Shown: positions 8,350 through 17,430 of the stretch, one piece after another
How the letters are laid out: each line of letters starts with the position of its first letter
How positions within the stretch are numbered: the first letter of the stretch is position 1
Source of the DNA: Bradyrhizobium manausense
Lineage (GTDB): Bacteria; Pseudomonadota; Alphaproteobacteria; Rhizobiales; Xanthobacteraceae
NCBI RefSeq assembly: GCF_018129685.1
Contig: NZ_JAFCLG010000004.1
Location: forward strand, 62,001 to 126,000
Length of the DNA stretch: 64,000 nt
Direction: 5' to 3'
Notes under the pieces: generated by a model
The model's database searches: none
The model's input: the letters and a program-made list of their open reading frames with translations, nothing else
What the model was told of the DNA's origin: nothing
Translations under genes and position numbers: made by a program

Positions 8350-9053
8350 TGTTGGAGCTTCGCGGCGTCGGTGCCGGCTACGGCTCCTTCCAGGCGCTGT
8401 TCGACGTCAATCTCGACGTCAAGGCTGGCGAGGCCGTTGGCGTCATCGGGCCGAACGGTGCCGGCAAGACCACCCTGATGCGCGTCATCTCCGGCCTGAT
8501 CCGTCCCTCGCGCGGATCGATCGCCATGGAGGAGACCGACGTTCTGGCGACGCCCCCTCACGAGATCGTCAGCCTCGGGATCGCGCATGTGCCGGAGAAC
8601 CGGCGGCTGTTTCCGCAGCTCACGGTTGACGACAATCTCAAGATGGGTGCCTTCATGAAGGCGGCGCGCGGCCAATACGCCGCGCGGCTGGAGGTCGTGT
8701 TCGACCTGTTCCCGCGGCTGAAGGAGCGCCGCCATCAGATGGCGGGCACCATGTCCGGCGGTGAGCAGCAGATGTGCGCGATCGGCCGCGCGCTGATGTC
8801 AAATCCAAAGCTCCTGCTGCTGGACGAACCGTCCGCGGGGCTGGCGCCGGTCGTGGTGCAGCAGGTGTTCGAACTGGTGAAGCGGATCAGAGCCAGCGGG
8901 CTGACGGTGCTGATCGTCGAGCAGAACGTGCAACAGGTGCTGCGCGTGGTCGATCGTGCCTATCTGATCGAGGCCGGCACCATCCGCGCCTCGGGCTCGT
9001 CGGCCGAAATGCTGGCGAGCGACACGGTCAAGGAAGCGTATCTCGGAGTGTGA
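8346..9053 (+). CDS. livF: HAAT-type ABC transporter ATP-binding protein, LivF-like
   Basis: This 235-residue ATPase has a full canonical motif set: Walker A GPNGAGKTT, VPENRRLFPQLTV after the Q-loop (typical of LivF), signature MSGGEQQMCAIGRAL, Walker B LLLLDEPSAGLAP and C-terminal VEQNVQQVLRVVDRAYLIE. It overlaps livG by 4 bases and precedes livH by 6 bases. It supplies the competent catalytic partner to the degenerate LivG-like subunit. Confidence 0.92.
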   Translation: MMLELRGVGAGYGSFQALFDVNLDVKAGEAVGVIGPNGAGKTTLMRVISGLIRPSRGSIAMEETDVLATPPHEIVSLGIAHVPENRRLFPQLTVDDNLKMGAFMKAARGQYAARLEVVFDLFPRLKERRHQMAGTMSGGEQQMCAIGRALMSNPKLLLLDEPSAGLAPVVVQQVFELVKRIRASGLTVLIVEQNVQQVLRVVDRAYLIEAGTIRASGSSAEMLASDTVKEAYLGV

Positions 9054-9059
9054 GGGCAG

Positions 9060-9941
9060 ATGCAGGCGTTCCTGGACATTTTCGATATCTATCTGCTGGA
9101 GGCCGTCATCAACGGCATCATGCTCGGCGGCGTGCTGGCGCTGCTCGCGCTCGGGCTGAACCTGATCTTCGGCGTAATCGACGTGACCTGGATCTGCTAC
9201 GCCGAGCTCGTGATGATCGGCATGTACGCCATGTATTTCATGGTGCAGTATTACGGCATCAGCTATTTCATCGCTGCGCCGCTGACCATTGTGCTCGTGG
9301 CCATCCTCGGCGCGTTGCTGCATTTCCTCGTGATCGCGCCGCTGTTGACGGCGCCGCCGATCAACCAGCTGCTCGCGACTGGCGGTGTGCTGTTCGTGCT
9401 GCAGAGTTTCGCGACCGTCGCCTTCGGCATCGACTTCCGCAATCTCGGCATCCGCCTGCCGGTGCTCGCTTTCGGCGACATGAACTTCAGCTATGCGCGG
9501 CTCTTGTCGTTCCTGGCGGCGCTGATCGGCATGGTCGCAGTCTATCTGTTCATGACCCGCACCTTCACCGGCACCGCCATTCGCGCCATCTCGCAGGATC
9601 GCCAGATCATGGCGCTGATGGGTGTCGACACCAAGCGCATCTATCTGATCACGTCAGCCATTGGCGGCGGGCTGGCCGGGCTCGCCGCCTGCCTGCTGGT
9701 GCTGCAATACGACGTGCATCCCTTCGTCGGCCTCTCCTTCGGGCCGATCACCTTCCTTATTTGCGTGCTCGGGGGCCTCGGCAATTTCATCGGCGGTTTC
9801 ATCGCGGCCTTCGTCTTCGCCGAGATCATTTCGCTGGGCGGCCTGTTCTCCGATCTCGAATGGGGTTACGTGCTCGCCTTCGCCTTCTTCATCGTCATGA
9901 TGTTCATCCGGCCCGCGGGCCTGCTCGCGAGGCGCCGATGA
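9060..9941 (+). CDS. livH: HAAT-type ABC transporter permease, LivH-like
   Basis: This 293-residue inner-membrane permease has about eight hydrophobic segments and the LivH features GIMLGGVLALLALGLNLIFG near the N-terminus and GGLGNFIGGFIAAF near the C-terminus. It sits between LivF and LivM with a 4-base overlap to LivM. It forms the membrane channel with LivM. Confidence 0.9.
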   Translation: MQAFLDIFDIYLLEAVINGIMLGGVLALLALGLNLIFGVIDVTWICYAELVMIGMYAMYFMVQYYGISYFIAAPLTIVLVAILGALLHFLVIAPLLTAPPINQLLATGGVLFVLQSFATVAFGIDFRNLGIRLPVLAFGDMNFSYARLLSFLAALIGMVAVYLFMTRTFTGTAIRAISQDRQIMALMGVDTKRIYLITSAIGGGLAGLAACLLVLQYDVHPFVGLSFGPITFLICVLGGLGNFIGGFIAAFVFAEIISLGGLFSDLEWGYVLAFAFFIVMMFIRPAGLLARRR

Positions 9942-10957
9942 TGGGACAGGGGCGGCTTGTTGCGTGGGGGATCGGGCTGGCGGCGCTGGCTACGCTGCCC
10001 TTCGTCTATCGCGAACCCTATCACCTGCACCTTCTGGTGCTGATCCTGATCTGGTCGTTCGCCTATACGTCATGGTCGATGATGGGGCGGTTCGGCCTCG
10101 TCTCGCTCGGCCATGGCGGCTTCATGGGGATCGGCGCCTATGTCACCGCGCTTCTGTGGAATCATCTCGGCCTGTCACCGTGGATCGGCATTCCCGTCGG
10201 CATGGCCGCGGCAGGCGTGCTGGCGCTGATTGTCGGCTATCCCTGTTTTCGTTTCCGCATCACCGGGCATTATTTCGTGCTGGTGACATTGGCGCTGTCC
10301 GGCATCGTGCTCCAGGTCATCACGGCCACGCGCGACTATACCGGCGGCTCGCTCGGCTACACGCCGAACCGCGCGTCCGGCAACAAGCTGCTGGCGCTGC
10401 AATTCGACGACAAGGCCACCTGGTATCTGATCGCGCTCGGCGTCTGGCTCGCCGGGATCGTCGTCTGGCATTTGATCGACCGCAGCATGAGCCGTTACGC
10501 GCTCGAGGCGATCTCGGAAGACGAGGACGCGGCGGCCGCCGCCGGCGTCGACGTCACCGCGGAAAAACTCAAGATCACCCTGATCAGCGCCGTGATGACG
10601 GCGCTGGCGGGCGCGATCTATTGCCAGTACCAGATGTTCATCACGCCTGACACCGTCTCCGGCATCGCCGTGTCGCTGCAGATGGTGTTCGCGGCCATCG
10701 TCGGCGGGTTGTTCGTCTCGCTCGGGCCGACGATCGGCGCGGTCATCACCATCCTGCTCGCGGAAACCCTGCGCATTGGCTTCGGCACCAAGGCGGTCGG
10801 CTGGGACAATCTCGTCTACGGCGTGCTGCTGGTGCTTTTCATCATATTCCTTCCCAAGGGCATCCTTGGTAGCTTGCTCGATCGATTGAAGTCGCAACGC
10901 AAGGTGCCCCGCGCTCATGAGCAAAAAGCCGTCCAAATCGCTCGCCCAGGAGCTTGA
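9938..10957 (+). CDS. livM: HAAT-type ABC transporter permease, LivM-like
   Basis: This 339-residue permease has about ten hydrophobic segments and the LivM features GRFGLVSLGHGGFMGIGAY and AEKLKITLISAVMTALAG. The start is the first of two consecutive ATG codons, overlapping the livH stop. Its last 41 bases overlap the start of the PPK2 gene in another frame, which is a long overlap for unrelated genes. The C-terminal tail (after about residue 315) is hydrophilic and cytoplasmic. Confidence 0.9.
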   Translation: MMGQGRLVAWGIGLAALATLPFVYREPYHLHLLVLILIWSFAYTSWSMMGRFGLVSLGHGGFMGIGAYVTALLWNHLGLSPWIGIPVGMAAAGVLALIVGYPCFRFRITGHYFVLVTLALSGIVLQVITATRDYTGGSLGYTPNRASGNKLLALQFDDKATWYLIALGVWLAGIVVWHLIDRSMSRYALEAISEDEDAAAAAGVDVTAEKLKITLISAVMTALAGAIYCQYQMFITPDTVSGIAVSLQMVFAAIVGGLFVSLGPTIGAVITILLAETLRIGFGTKAVGWDNLVYGVLLVLFIIFLPKGILGSLLDRLKSQRKVPRAHEQKAVQIARPGA

Positions 10958-11846
10958 CCGCTACATCACGCCATTCCGCCACGATGGGTCCGCCAAGTTC
11001 CACCTGAAGAATTACAAGACCGACGAGAGGGGGGATCTGGACAAGGAGGCCGCGCAGGAGATTCTCGACGCCAACAAGAAGCGTCTCGCCGAGTTCCAGG
11101 AGAAGCTCTACGCCCAGGATCGCTGGTCGGTCCTGATCGTGTTCCAGGCCATGGATGCCGCCGGCAAGGACAGTGCGATCAAGGCGATCTTCGAGGGCAT
11201 CAATCCGCAGGGCTGCGACGTTCATGCCTTCAAGGCGCCGAGCAACGAGGAGCTCGATCACGATTTCCTCTGGCGGCATGCGGTCGCGCTGCCCGAACGC
11301 GGCAAGATCGGTATCTTCAACCGTTCCCACTACGAGGAATGTCTGGTGACGCGCGTGCACCCGGAGATCCTCGCCAAGGAGAAGCTGCCGCCGCGGCTCG
11401 TGACCAAGAACATCTGGAAGGAACGGTTCGAGGACATCTCGGCGTTCGAACGCTATCTCAGTCGCAACGGCACTGTCGTGCTGAAATTCCTCCTCAACCT
11501 CTCCAAGGAGGAGCAGCGCCTGCGCTTTCTCGACCGTCTGGAGATTCCTGCCAAGCAGTGGAAATTCTCGATGGGCGACATCGAGGAGCGCGCGCTGTGG
11601 CCGCGCTACCAGGCGGTCTATCAGGACATCGTCCGCCACACGGCCACGCCGCATGCGCCCTGGTACGTCGTGCCCGCGGACCACAAATGGTTCGCCCGCG
11701 TGGTGATCGGCTCGGTCATCGTCGCTGAACTTGAAAAGCTGGACCTGCGCTTCCCCCGCGCCGACAAGGCTTCGGCGGCGGAGTTCGACAATGTGCGCAA
11801 GGCGCTGGAGAAGGAAGGAAAGGGGAACAAGAAGCGGTCGAAATGA
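10917..11846 (+). CDS. ppk2: Polyphosphate kinase 2 (PPK2) family protein
   Basis: This 309-residue cytoplasmic enzyme transfers phosphate between polyphosphate and nucleotides. Diagnostic elements are the Walker-A-like FQAMDAAGKDSAIK (about residues 75-88), the Walker-B-like GIFNRSHYEECLV with the following lid (HPE...RLVTKNIWKERF), and the C-terminal APWYVVPADHKWFARVV. Length and single-domain form fit class I or III PPK2, which favour ADP/GDP or AMP/ADP phosphorylation; the class cannot be fixed by eye. The start lies inside livM, so this gene is probably the last of the liv transcript. The link to amino-acid uptake is positional only. Confidence 0.88.
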   Translation: MSKKPSKSLAQELDRYITPFRHDGSAKFHLKNYKTDERGDLDKEAAQEILDANKKRLAEFQEKLYAQDRWSVLIVFQAMDAAGKDSAIKAIFEGINPQGCDVHAFKAPSNEELDHDFLWRHAVALPERGKIGIFNRSHYEECLVTRVHPEILAKEKLPPRLVTKNIWKERFEDISAFERYLSRNGTVVLKFLLNLSKEEQRLRFLDRLEIPAKQWKFSMGDIEERALWPRYQAVYQDIVRHTATPHAPWYVVPADHKWFARVVIGSVIVAELEKLDLRFPRADKASAAEFDNVRKALEKEGKGNKKRSK

Positions 11847-11994
11847 AAGTGCGGAAAAACAACCCCATGCACAGTAGCGGGCGATAGCGGAATCAATGAC
11901 TTGCCGGTCGGGGTGTGATGTGTTCGGATTTTAGGAAATTTGCTTGACTTGTCGGGCAAAACACCGGCATGATGTCACCGTCGCGACAGGTCTT

Positions 11995-12108
11995 GTAGGG
12001 TGGGTTGGCCGAAGGCGTAACCCACCTCTTTGATTTCCGCGGCGACAGGAGTGGTGGGTTACGCCGAGCAGATGCGCTTTGCGCATCTGCGGGGCTAACC
12101 CACCCTAC
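11995..12108. repeat. Palindromic intergenic element, GTAGGGTGGGTT family
   Basis: GTAGGGTGGGTT at 11995-12006 is matched exactly by AACCCACCCTAC at 12097-12108, and internal segments also pair (GCGTAACCCACC with GGTGGGTTACGC). It sits between the convergent PPK2 and metallo-hydrolase genes, where it could end both transcripts. A shorter relative with GTAGGGCGGATTA arms is at 28223-28303. Confidence 0.8.
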
Positions 12109-12129
12109 GGCATTTGAGCAAGTCGCTCA

Positions 12130-13014
12130 TCAATACCCGCGGCCCCACCAGTAGCAGAAGCGTTCGACATTGGCGGGCAGGCCGGCCTCGTAGTTCGCCC
12201 ATTTCTCGTATTTCGGCAGCTTCACCTCCTTCATCGCGGTGTCGAAGCATTTGCCGGCATCCGCGGCTTTCTTCACCTCGGCCGAGAGATCCTCCATGTA
12301 GGCGATATCGTCCTCGACATCCTTCTTGGTGCCGAGCCGGCCGCCCGCGCTGGGATGGCCCGGGATCATCCGCTCCCAGTCGAGCGAAGCGAGCTTCTTC
12401 AGCGAGGCGATGAATTCGAGCGGCGAGGCATTGTCGGGAATGTTGCGGAACTGGACGCTTTCGATCGGTGCGAAGTCGACGACGAAGACAATCTTCTCTT
12501 TCGGCAGCCGCATCACCAGCGAATCGTCGGAATGGTTGCGGCCCACATAATCGAGCTCCAGCCTGGTGCCGCCGAGTGTGATGGTCTTGGTGTCGTCCAC
12601 CACCTGGTCCGGAATCACGACATCGGCTAGCAGCGAATTCTGCTTTTTCAGCTCGAGCAGCCGCTCCTTGGTACGGCGATGCGCGATGAAGGTGGCGCCG
12701 AGATCCTTGAATGGCTGGCCGCCGGCGATGTGATCGTAATGGTGGTGGCTGTAGATGACATATTTGATCGGCTGGTCGGTGACGGCCTTGATCGCGTCGA
12801 TGTAGGGCTTTGCGGGACGCAAATAGGAGATCGGATCGGTCGCGATCACGCCCTTTGGCGTCACGACGAACATCGACTGATGGCCGCCATAGCGAAAGAT
12901 GTAGACGTTGTCGGTGCCGTCGACCTTCTTGGTGGAGGTCTGGGGCGGGGTCTGCGCGAGAGCGGGTCCAGCGACGAGAGTCGCGAGAACGGCGATGCAA
13001 GATAATGCTTTCAT
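12130..13014 (-). CDS. Exported metallo-beta-lactamase-fold hydrolase
   Basis: This 294-residue protein begins with a clear Sec signal peptide (MKALSCIAVLATLVAGPALA, then QT). The zinc-site motif HxHxDH is present as SHHHYDHIAGG at about residues 88-98, with further candidate ligands in VGRNHSDDS and PGHPSAGG. The sequence resembles the broad MBL-fold group around arylsulfatase- and quinoprotein-associated hydrolases rather than true beta-lactamases. It stands alone between two repeats, so its neighbours do not hint at a substrate. A periplasmic hydrolase of unknown substrate is the safest reading. Confidence 0.82.
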   Translation of the reverse strand: MKALSCIAVLATLVAGPALAQTPPQTSTKKVDGTDNVYIFRYGGHQSMFVVTPKGVIATDPISYLRPAKPYIDAIKAVTDQPIKYVIYSHHHYDHIAGGQPFKDLGATFIAHRRTKERLLELKKQNSLLADVVIPDQVVDDTKTITLGGTRLELDYVGRNHSDDSLVMRLPKEKIVFVVDFAPIESVQFRNIPDNASPLEFIASLKKLASLDWERMIPGHPSAGGRLGTKKDVEDDIAYMEDLSAEVKKAADAGKCFDTAMKEVKLPKYEKWANYEAGLPANVERFCYWWGRGY

Positions 13015-13451
13015 CTCTGACTTTCTGAAAAACGATGGCGCGGAAGGTGGGACTCTCCCTCACACAAACTCTGCGAAGAAGGATTTATTCCGCGCTCTTA
13101 CGCGGTCAGTCCGTGGTGGAACAGGCGTGCAAATGTGATCCTTTCGGCGTCGATCGCGCTTGACAGTCTTATGTCACGGGAGGACCATACCGCTGGTCGC
13201 AAACAAGCGACGCGTAACGTCCACCTCATGAGCAAGGGGAGGTCTATGACTCCACCTCCGCAAATCCAGCCGCGTTGAGTGCGATGGAGCTCGTTCGGAC
13301 TATCGCATAGCGGCAGAAACCGCGAACGGCACGCCGGGTCAAGGTTTAGTGGGCTGCATCAGCAAGGCAGAGCCCCTACCTGCCCGGCGCTGTGCGTTTT
13401 CGCCGGCTCTGCTGGAGAATGATGAAACGAGGCGCCCGGCTGTCAGTGGTT

Positions 13452-13603
13452 CACCTCTCCCCGACGGGGAGAGGTCGGATTGCTTTGGCGCGCATTGCGC
13501 GCCTGAGCAATCCGGGTGAGGGGCCGCGGCGCTCAGTGAGACCTGCCGCCCTCACCCGGATCGCATCTTCGATGCGATCCGACCTCTCCCTACGGGGGAG
13601 GTG
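13452..13603. repeat. 152-bp palindromic element, CACCTCTCCC family
   Basis: The left arm CACCTCTCCCCGACGGGGAG and the right arm, which ends CGGGGGAGGTG, form the outer palindrome. Inner arms include GGATTGC...GCAATCC and GGATCGCATC...GATGCGATCC around a central GTGAGGG...CCCTCAC pair. The same architecture recurs at 16772-16929 with swapped inner modules, which shows that the two are members of one family. Confidence 0.85.
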
Positions 13604-13648
13604 ATCCGAGTTTTGGGCGCCGTCGATTCAACCAAGACTCATCGCGCG

Positions 13649-13882
13649 CTACGCCTTCTTCTGCACGCCGAAGAGATCGCCGAGCCATTGATCATAGGCC
13701 GGCTGTTCCTCATGCAGTGTGGCCGGTTGTTTGGTGGACGGCTTGACGCCGCATTCGATCGCCGATCGCGTGTCGCATCCGCTCCCGACGCGACAAACTT
13801 GCGGCTTGCCTCCGCTCACTGGCCAGCGTTCACTCGCCGTCCAGTTCGCTGACGACATGCGGACGACAAGAAGCCTGGGCAT
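13649..13882 (-). pseudogene. Possible remnant of a small protein (77 residues, unrecognised)
   Basis: A minus-strand frame ends in a plausible protein tail (KQPATLHEEQPAYDQWLGDLF then GVQKKA), whereas its N-terminal half is low-quality sequence overlapping the upstream region of the Bug-type gene. I do not recognise it. It could be the surviving C-terminus of a gene disrupted near the adjacent repeat, or chance coding. I see no ribosome site. Confidence 0.22.
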
Positions 13883-13901
13883 GAAAAGTCGGGAGAAAGC
13901 G

Positions 13902-14900
13902 ATGCGGGGGGTGTGGGCCGGATTGCGCGGTCATGCGATCGTCATCTGCGCGTTGATGGGATGTGTTGCGTGGAGTGAAGCAACCAGCGCCCAACCGTTT
14001 CCCTCCCGCCCCATCACTCTCGTGGTCCCGTTCGCGGCCGGCGGGCCGACCGATACGCTGGCGCGGATCCTGTCGGAGCGGATCGCAGCCGAACTGCACG
14101 CGACGATCATCGTCGAAAACGTCGCCGGCGCCTCCGGCAGCATCGCCGGGGCCCGCGTCGCGCGCGCGACGCCTGACGGCACCACCATCACCATCGGCCA
14201 TTGGGGCACGCATGTGCTCAACGGCGGGATCTTCAAGCTGCCCTATGACGTGGTCGAAGATTTCGAGCCGGTCGCGCTGGTTGCGATGGGTACGCAGCTG
14301 ATCGTGGGCCGCAAGTCGCTCGAGGCCAACAATCTGAAAGAGCTGATCGCGTGGCTGAAGGCCAATCCCGGCAAGGCCTCGGCGGGCACGGCCGGCGCCG
14401 GCACCGGCGCGCATGTCGCCGGCGTCTTCTTCAAGGAAAAGACCGGCACCGACTTCCAGTTCGTGCCTTATCGCGGTGCGGGCCCGGCCATGATCGACCT
14501 CGTCGCCGGACAGATCGACATCATGTTCGATCAGGCCACGAATTCGCTGCCGCATATCAAGAGTGGCGCGATCAAGGCGTTCGCCGTGACTTCGCCGACG
14601 CGCCTCGCCTCCGCGCCTGATGTTCCGACCGTCGATGAAGCGGGCCTGCCTGGGCTCTATATTTCCTACTGGCACGGCATCTGGGCACCGAAGAACACGT
14701 CAAAGGACATCGTCGGCAAGCTCAACGCGGCGATCGTATCGGCGCTTGCCAATCCATCCGTCAAGCAGCGCTTCGCTGACCTCGGCCAGGAGATTCCGCC
14801 GGTCGATCGGCAAACGCCCGCAGCTCTCGGCGCCTTCCAGAAGGCAGAGACCGAGAAATGGTGGCCGATCGTGAAAGCAGCGGACATCAAGCCGGAATGA
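13902..14900 (+). CDS. Bug-family (tripartite tricarboxylate transporter) substrate-binding protein
   Basis: This 332-residue periplasmic protein belongs to the TctC/Bug family. After a signal peptide (basic start, hydrophobic IVICALMGCVAW, cleavage near TSAQP), the mature protein begins with the hallmark FPSRPITLVVPFAAGGPTD. It continues with the family blocks VENVAGASGSIAGA and FVPYRGAGPAMIDLVAGQ. The start at 13902 is preferred because GGGAGAAA lies 3 bases upstream; an in-frame ATG at 13881 is the alternative. No TctA/TctB membrane genes are nearby, so it is an orphan receptor, as is common for this family. The ligand is probably a carboxylate or small aromatic, but unknown. Confidence 0.88.
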   Translation: MRGVWAGLRGHAIVICALMGCVAWSEATSAQPFPSRPITLVVPFAAGGPTDTLARILSERIAAELHATIIVENVAGASGSIAGARVARATPDGTTITIGHWGTHVLNGGIFKLPYDVVEDFEPVALVAMGTQLIVGRKSLEANNLKELIAWLKANPGKASAGTAGAGTGAHVAGVFFKEKTGTDFQFVPYRGAGPAMIDLVAGQIDIMFDQATNSLPHIKSGAIKAFAVTSPTRLASAPDVPTVDEAGLPGLYISYWHGIWAPKNTSKDIVGKLNAAIVSALANPSVKQRFADLGQEIPPVDRQTPAALGAFQKAETEKWWPIVKAADIKPE

Positions 14901-15075
14901 CAGGGGAAAGAGCAGGGCCTCGCTCTCGTGCCACATTAACCTTTGCGTCGTGTGTTCGCGAAAATCTCGCTGCGGTGCGAGATCACTTCGCCGCGCGTGG
15001 CGCAACGTCCTTGATCTCGATGGTGCGCTGGCGGACAATGCCGCCCCTTCAATAAGAAACTCCCTGGGGGAATTC

Positions 15076-16728
15076 GTGAATAGACCTGCTCGGGTCACAG
15101 CCCATTCGACATCGCCCGATTCTGCGCATGGCATGACGCTGCTGCGCGATCCCCTGCTCAACAAGGGCACGGCCTTCACGGAGGCAGAGCGCGATGCGCA
15201 CGGCTTGCGCGGCCTGTTACCGGCCTGCGTGCTGACGATCGAGCAGCAGGTCGAGCGCGTGCTGATCAATCTGCGCTCGCTGCCGACCGACCTGGAAAAA
15301 TACGTCGCGCTGAACGCGCTGCACGACCGCAACGAGGCGCTGTTTTTCCGCGTCGTCGTCGATAACATCGACGAGATCCAGCCGATCATCTACACGCCGA
15401 CGGTCGGGCTCGCCTGCCAGAAATTCGGCCTGATCTTCCAGCGTCCGCGCGGCATGTTCATCTCCTCGCGCGATCGCGGCCAGATCGAAGAGATTTTGCA
15501 GAACTGGCCCTATCCGGCCAGGCTGATCGTCGTCACCGACGGCGAACGCATTTTGGGTCTCGGCGATCTCGGCGCCAACGGCATGGGAATTCCGGTCGGC
15601 AAGCTCTCGCTCTATTCGGCCTGTGCCGGCGTGCATCCGGAGCATTGCCTGCCTGTTGTGCTCGACGTCGGCACCAACAACGAGGAGCTGCTGGGCGATC
15701 CCTACTATCTCGGCCTGCGCGAGCGGCGGCTCACCGGCGAAGCCTATGACAGCTTCGTCGACGAGTTCATGACGGCGGCGCGGAAGACGTTCCCGGGCGT
15801 GTTGATCCAATTCGAGGATTTCGCCAACCATTCCGCCTTCAGGCTGCTGCACAAGTACCGGGATGAGACTTGCGTCTTCAACGACGACATCCAGGGCACC
15901 GCAGCCGTCGCGCTCGCCGGCCTGTTTTCGGCGCTGCGCGTGAACGGCGGCAAGCTGAGGGATCAGCGCATCCTGTTCCTCGGTGCGGGTGAGGCGGCAA
16001 CTGGCATCGCCGATCTCGTCGTCTCCGCCATGATGGCGGAGGGCGCAACGGAAGCCGAGGCGCTGCGGCGCAACTGGCTGATGGATTCCCGCGGCCTCGT
16101 TGTTGCAAGGCGCGAGGGTCTCCATGGCCACAAGCTGCGCTATGCCCACACCGACCAGGCGCCGATCGCCGACTTCCTGACCGCGATCAGGACGCTGAAG
16201 CCGACGGCGATCATCGGCGTTGCCGCGGTTGGCGGCGCCTTCACGCCCGACGTGCTCAAGGCGATGGCCGAGCTCAACGAGCAGCCGATCGTGTTCGCAC
16301 TTTCCAACCCGACCTCGAAGGCCGAATGCTCGGCGGAGGATGCCTATCGCTACACCGAGGGCCGCGCGTTGTTCGCCTGCGGCAGTCCCTATGATCCGGT
16401 CAAGCTCAATGGCCGCACCTTCGTGCCGCGGCAGGGCAACAACTCCTACATCTTCCCGGGCGTCGGCCTTGGCGTCATCGCCAGCCGCTCGCGGCTCGTG
16501 ACCGACGAGATGTTCATGGCGGCCGCTCATACGCTCGCCAATTGCGTCGGCAAGGAGGACCTTGCGCAGGGCAGCCTCTATCCGGCGCTCCCCCGTATCC
16601 GCGAGGTCTCGGCCCGCATCGCGGCCGCGGTCGCAGACGTCGCCTATCAGCGAGGGCTCGCCGATGGACCGGCGCCCAACGACGTCAAGGCCCTGGTCCA
16701 GTCGGCGATGTACGAGCCGAAGTACTAG
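15076..16728 (+). CDS. Malic enzyme (malate dehydrogenase, decarboxylating)
   Basis: This enzyme of about 550 residues converts malate to pyruvate and CO2 with reduction of NAD(P). The N-terminal malic domain has PIIYTPTVGLACQKFG, RGMFIS and the metal-site block FEDFANHSAF followed by FNDDIQGTAAVALAG. The C-terminal Rossmann domain has ILFLGAGEAATGIADL. Length and sequence match the large MaeA/eukaryote-like class, not the MaeB class with a phosphotransacetylase tail. The start is taken as GTG 15076 because GGGGG lies 6 bases before it; upstream in-frame sequence is arginine- and serine-rich and unlike the family. In rhizobia such enzymes feed pyruvate and acetyl-CoA during growth on dicarboxylates. 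It stands as a single gene. Confidence 0.9.
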   Translation: MNRPARVTAHSTSPDSAHGMTLLRDPLLNKGTAFTEAERDAHGLRGLLPACVLTIEQQVERVLINLRSLPTDLEKYVALNALHDRNEALFFRVVVDNIDEIQPIIYTPTVGLACQKFGLIFQRPRGMFISSRDRGQIEEILQNWPYPARLIVVTDGERILGLGDLGANGMGIPVGKLSLYSACAGVHPEHCLPVVLDVGTNNEELLGDPYYLGLRERRLTGEAYDSFVDEFMTAARKTFPGVLIQFEDFANHSAFRLLHKYRDETCVFNDDIQGTAAVALAGLFSALRVNGGKLRDQRILFLGAGEAATGIADLVVSAMMAEGATEAEALRRNWLMDSRGLVVARREGLHGHKLRYAHTDQAPIADFLTAIRTLKPTAIIGVAAVGGAFTPDVLKAMAELNEQPIVFALSNPTSKAECSAEDAYRYTEGRALFACGSPYDPVKLNGRTFVPRQGNNSYIFPGVGLGVIASRSRLVTDEMFMAAAHTLANCVGKEDLAQGSLYPALPRIREVSARIAAAVADVAYQRGLADGPAPNDVKALVQSAMYEPKY

Positions 16729-16771
16729 GGCTGTTGTGCTGGCTTGTGCGCTGCCGATGCCACAGGCGGAA

Positions 16772-16929
16772 GGTTCACCTCTCCCGAAGGGAGAGGTCGG
16801 ATCGCATTGAAAATGCGATCCGGGTGAGGGGTTACAGTCTCACCGATCGCTGCGGCCCCTCACCCGGATTGCCGGCGCGCAATGCGCGCCATAGCAATCC
16901 GACCTCTCCCCTCCGGGGAGAGGTGAACC
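16772..16929. repeat. 158-bp palindromic element, CACCTCTCCC family
   Basis: GGTTCACCT at the left end is matched by AGGTGAACC at the right end, with GGGAGAGGTCGGAT and ATCCGACCTCTCCC style arms inside. It contains GGATCGCATT...AATGCGATCC and GGATTG...CAATCC modules, as in the element at 13452-13603. It separates the malic enzyme from the BlaI/M56 pair and could terminate the former. Confidence 0.85.
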
Positions 16930-17037
16930 CCAGCCGTCCGAGCCTGCCGACACGGCCGGAATCGCGATTGTCTGCCGCGGCCGGATGTGCGACGCTCCGT
17001 AGCATTGCAATAATCTCAAGCTGTTAGGTAGGCCACC

Positions 17038-17430
17038 ATGGACGATCGTTTGCCCGACCTGGGCGACCTCGAGCACGAGGTCATGCAGATAGTATGGGCC
17101 CATGGGCCGGTCACGGCCGAAATCGTTCGCGAGCGCCTGTCGCGCCGTCTGAAGGAATCGACGGTGCGAACGGTGCTGCGCCGCCTCGAAGAAAAAGGCT
17201 ATGCTCGCCACACGGTAGACGGACGCACCTACGTCTACCATGCCGCCGAAGAACGCGCGCGGGTCGCGGCCAAGGCGGTGCAACGCATCGTCGACTGGTT
17301 CTGCAATGGCTCGATGGAGGAGGTCCTCGTCGGCATGGTGGACAACGCGATGCTCGACCAGCAGCAATTGCGCGCGCTGGCGGACCAGGTGGCCAGGGCG
17401 AAGAAGGCAAGGGGAGTGAAGAAAGAATGA
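17038..17430 (+). CDS. BlaI/MecI/CopY-family transcriptional repressor
   Basis: This 130-residue winged-helix repressor shows the family core LPDLGDLEHEVMQIVWAHGP at the N-terminus, then the recognition helix region LKESTVRTVLRRLEEKGY and the wing DGRTYVYHA. The C-terminal half (about 75-130) is the dimerisation part. In characterised systems the partner M56 protease triggers cleavage of this repressor. The stop overlaps the M56 start (ATGA), so repressor and sensor are co-translated. I found no clear TACA/TGTA palindrome in the short upstream region 16930-17037. Confidence 0.9.
   Translation: MDDRLPDLGDLEHEVMQIVWAHGPVTAEIVRERLSRRLKESTVRTVLRRLEEKGYARHTVDGRTYVYHAAEERARVAAKAVQRIVDWFCNGSMEEVLVGMVDNAMLDQQQLRALADQVARAKKARGVKKE

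Larger units (their letters stand above)
13015..13901. other. Mostly non-coding interval holding one repeat and a possible gene remnant
   Basis: Apart from the palindromic repeat at 13452-13603 and the doubtful minus-strand fragment at 13649-13882, this 887-base interval shows no gene I can support. The stretch 13140-13440 has no reading frame with plausible composition and no recognisable RNA. Promoters for the hydrolase (leftward) should lie near 13020-13120 but I see no consensus I would defend. Confidence 0.5.

Noticed and set aside
11940..11957. A FixK-type box around TTGACTTGTCGGGCAA
   Set aside because: The half-sites are separated by 8 rather than 6 bases, and it lies between convergent genes where no promoter is needed.
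12130..13014. A metallo-beta-lactamase resistance gene
   Set aside because: Only the general MBL zinc motif is shared; the sequence fits broad exported MBL-fold hydrolases and not a known resistance class.
15217..16530. A 437-codon minus-strand frame opposite the malic enzyme
   Set aside because: Antisense shadow of a well-conserved gene; no start context or motif.
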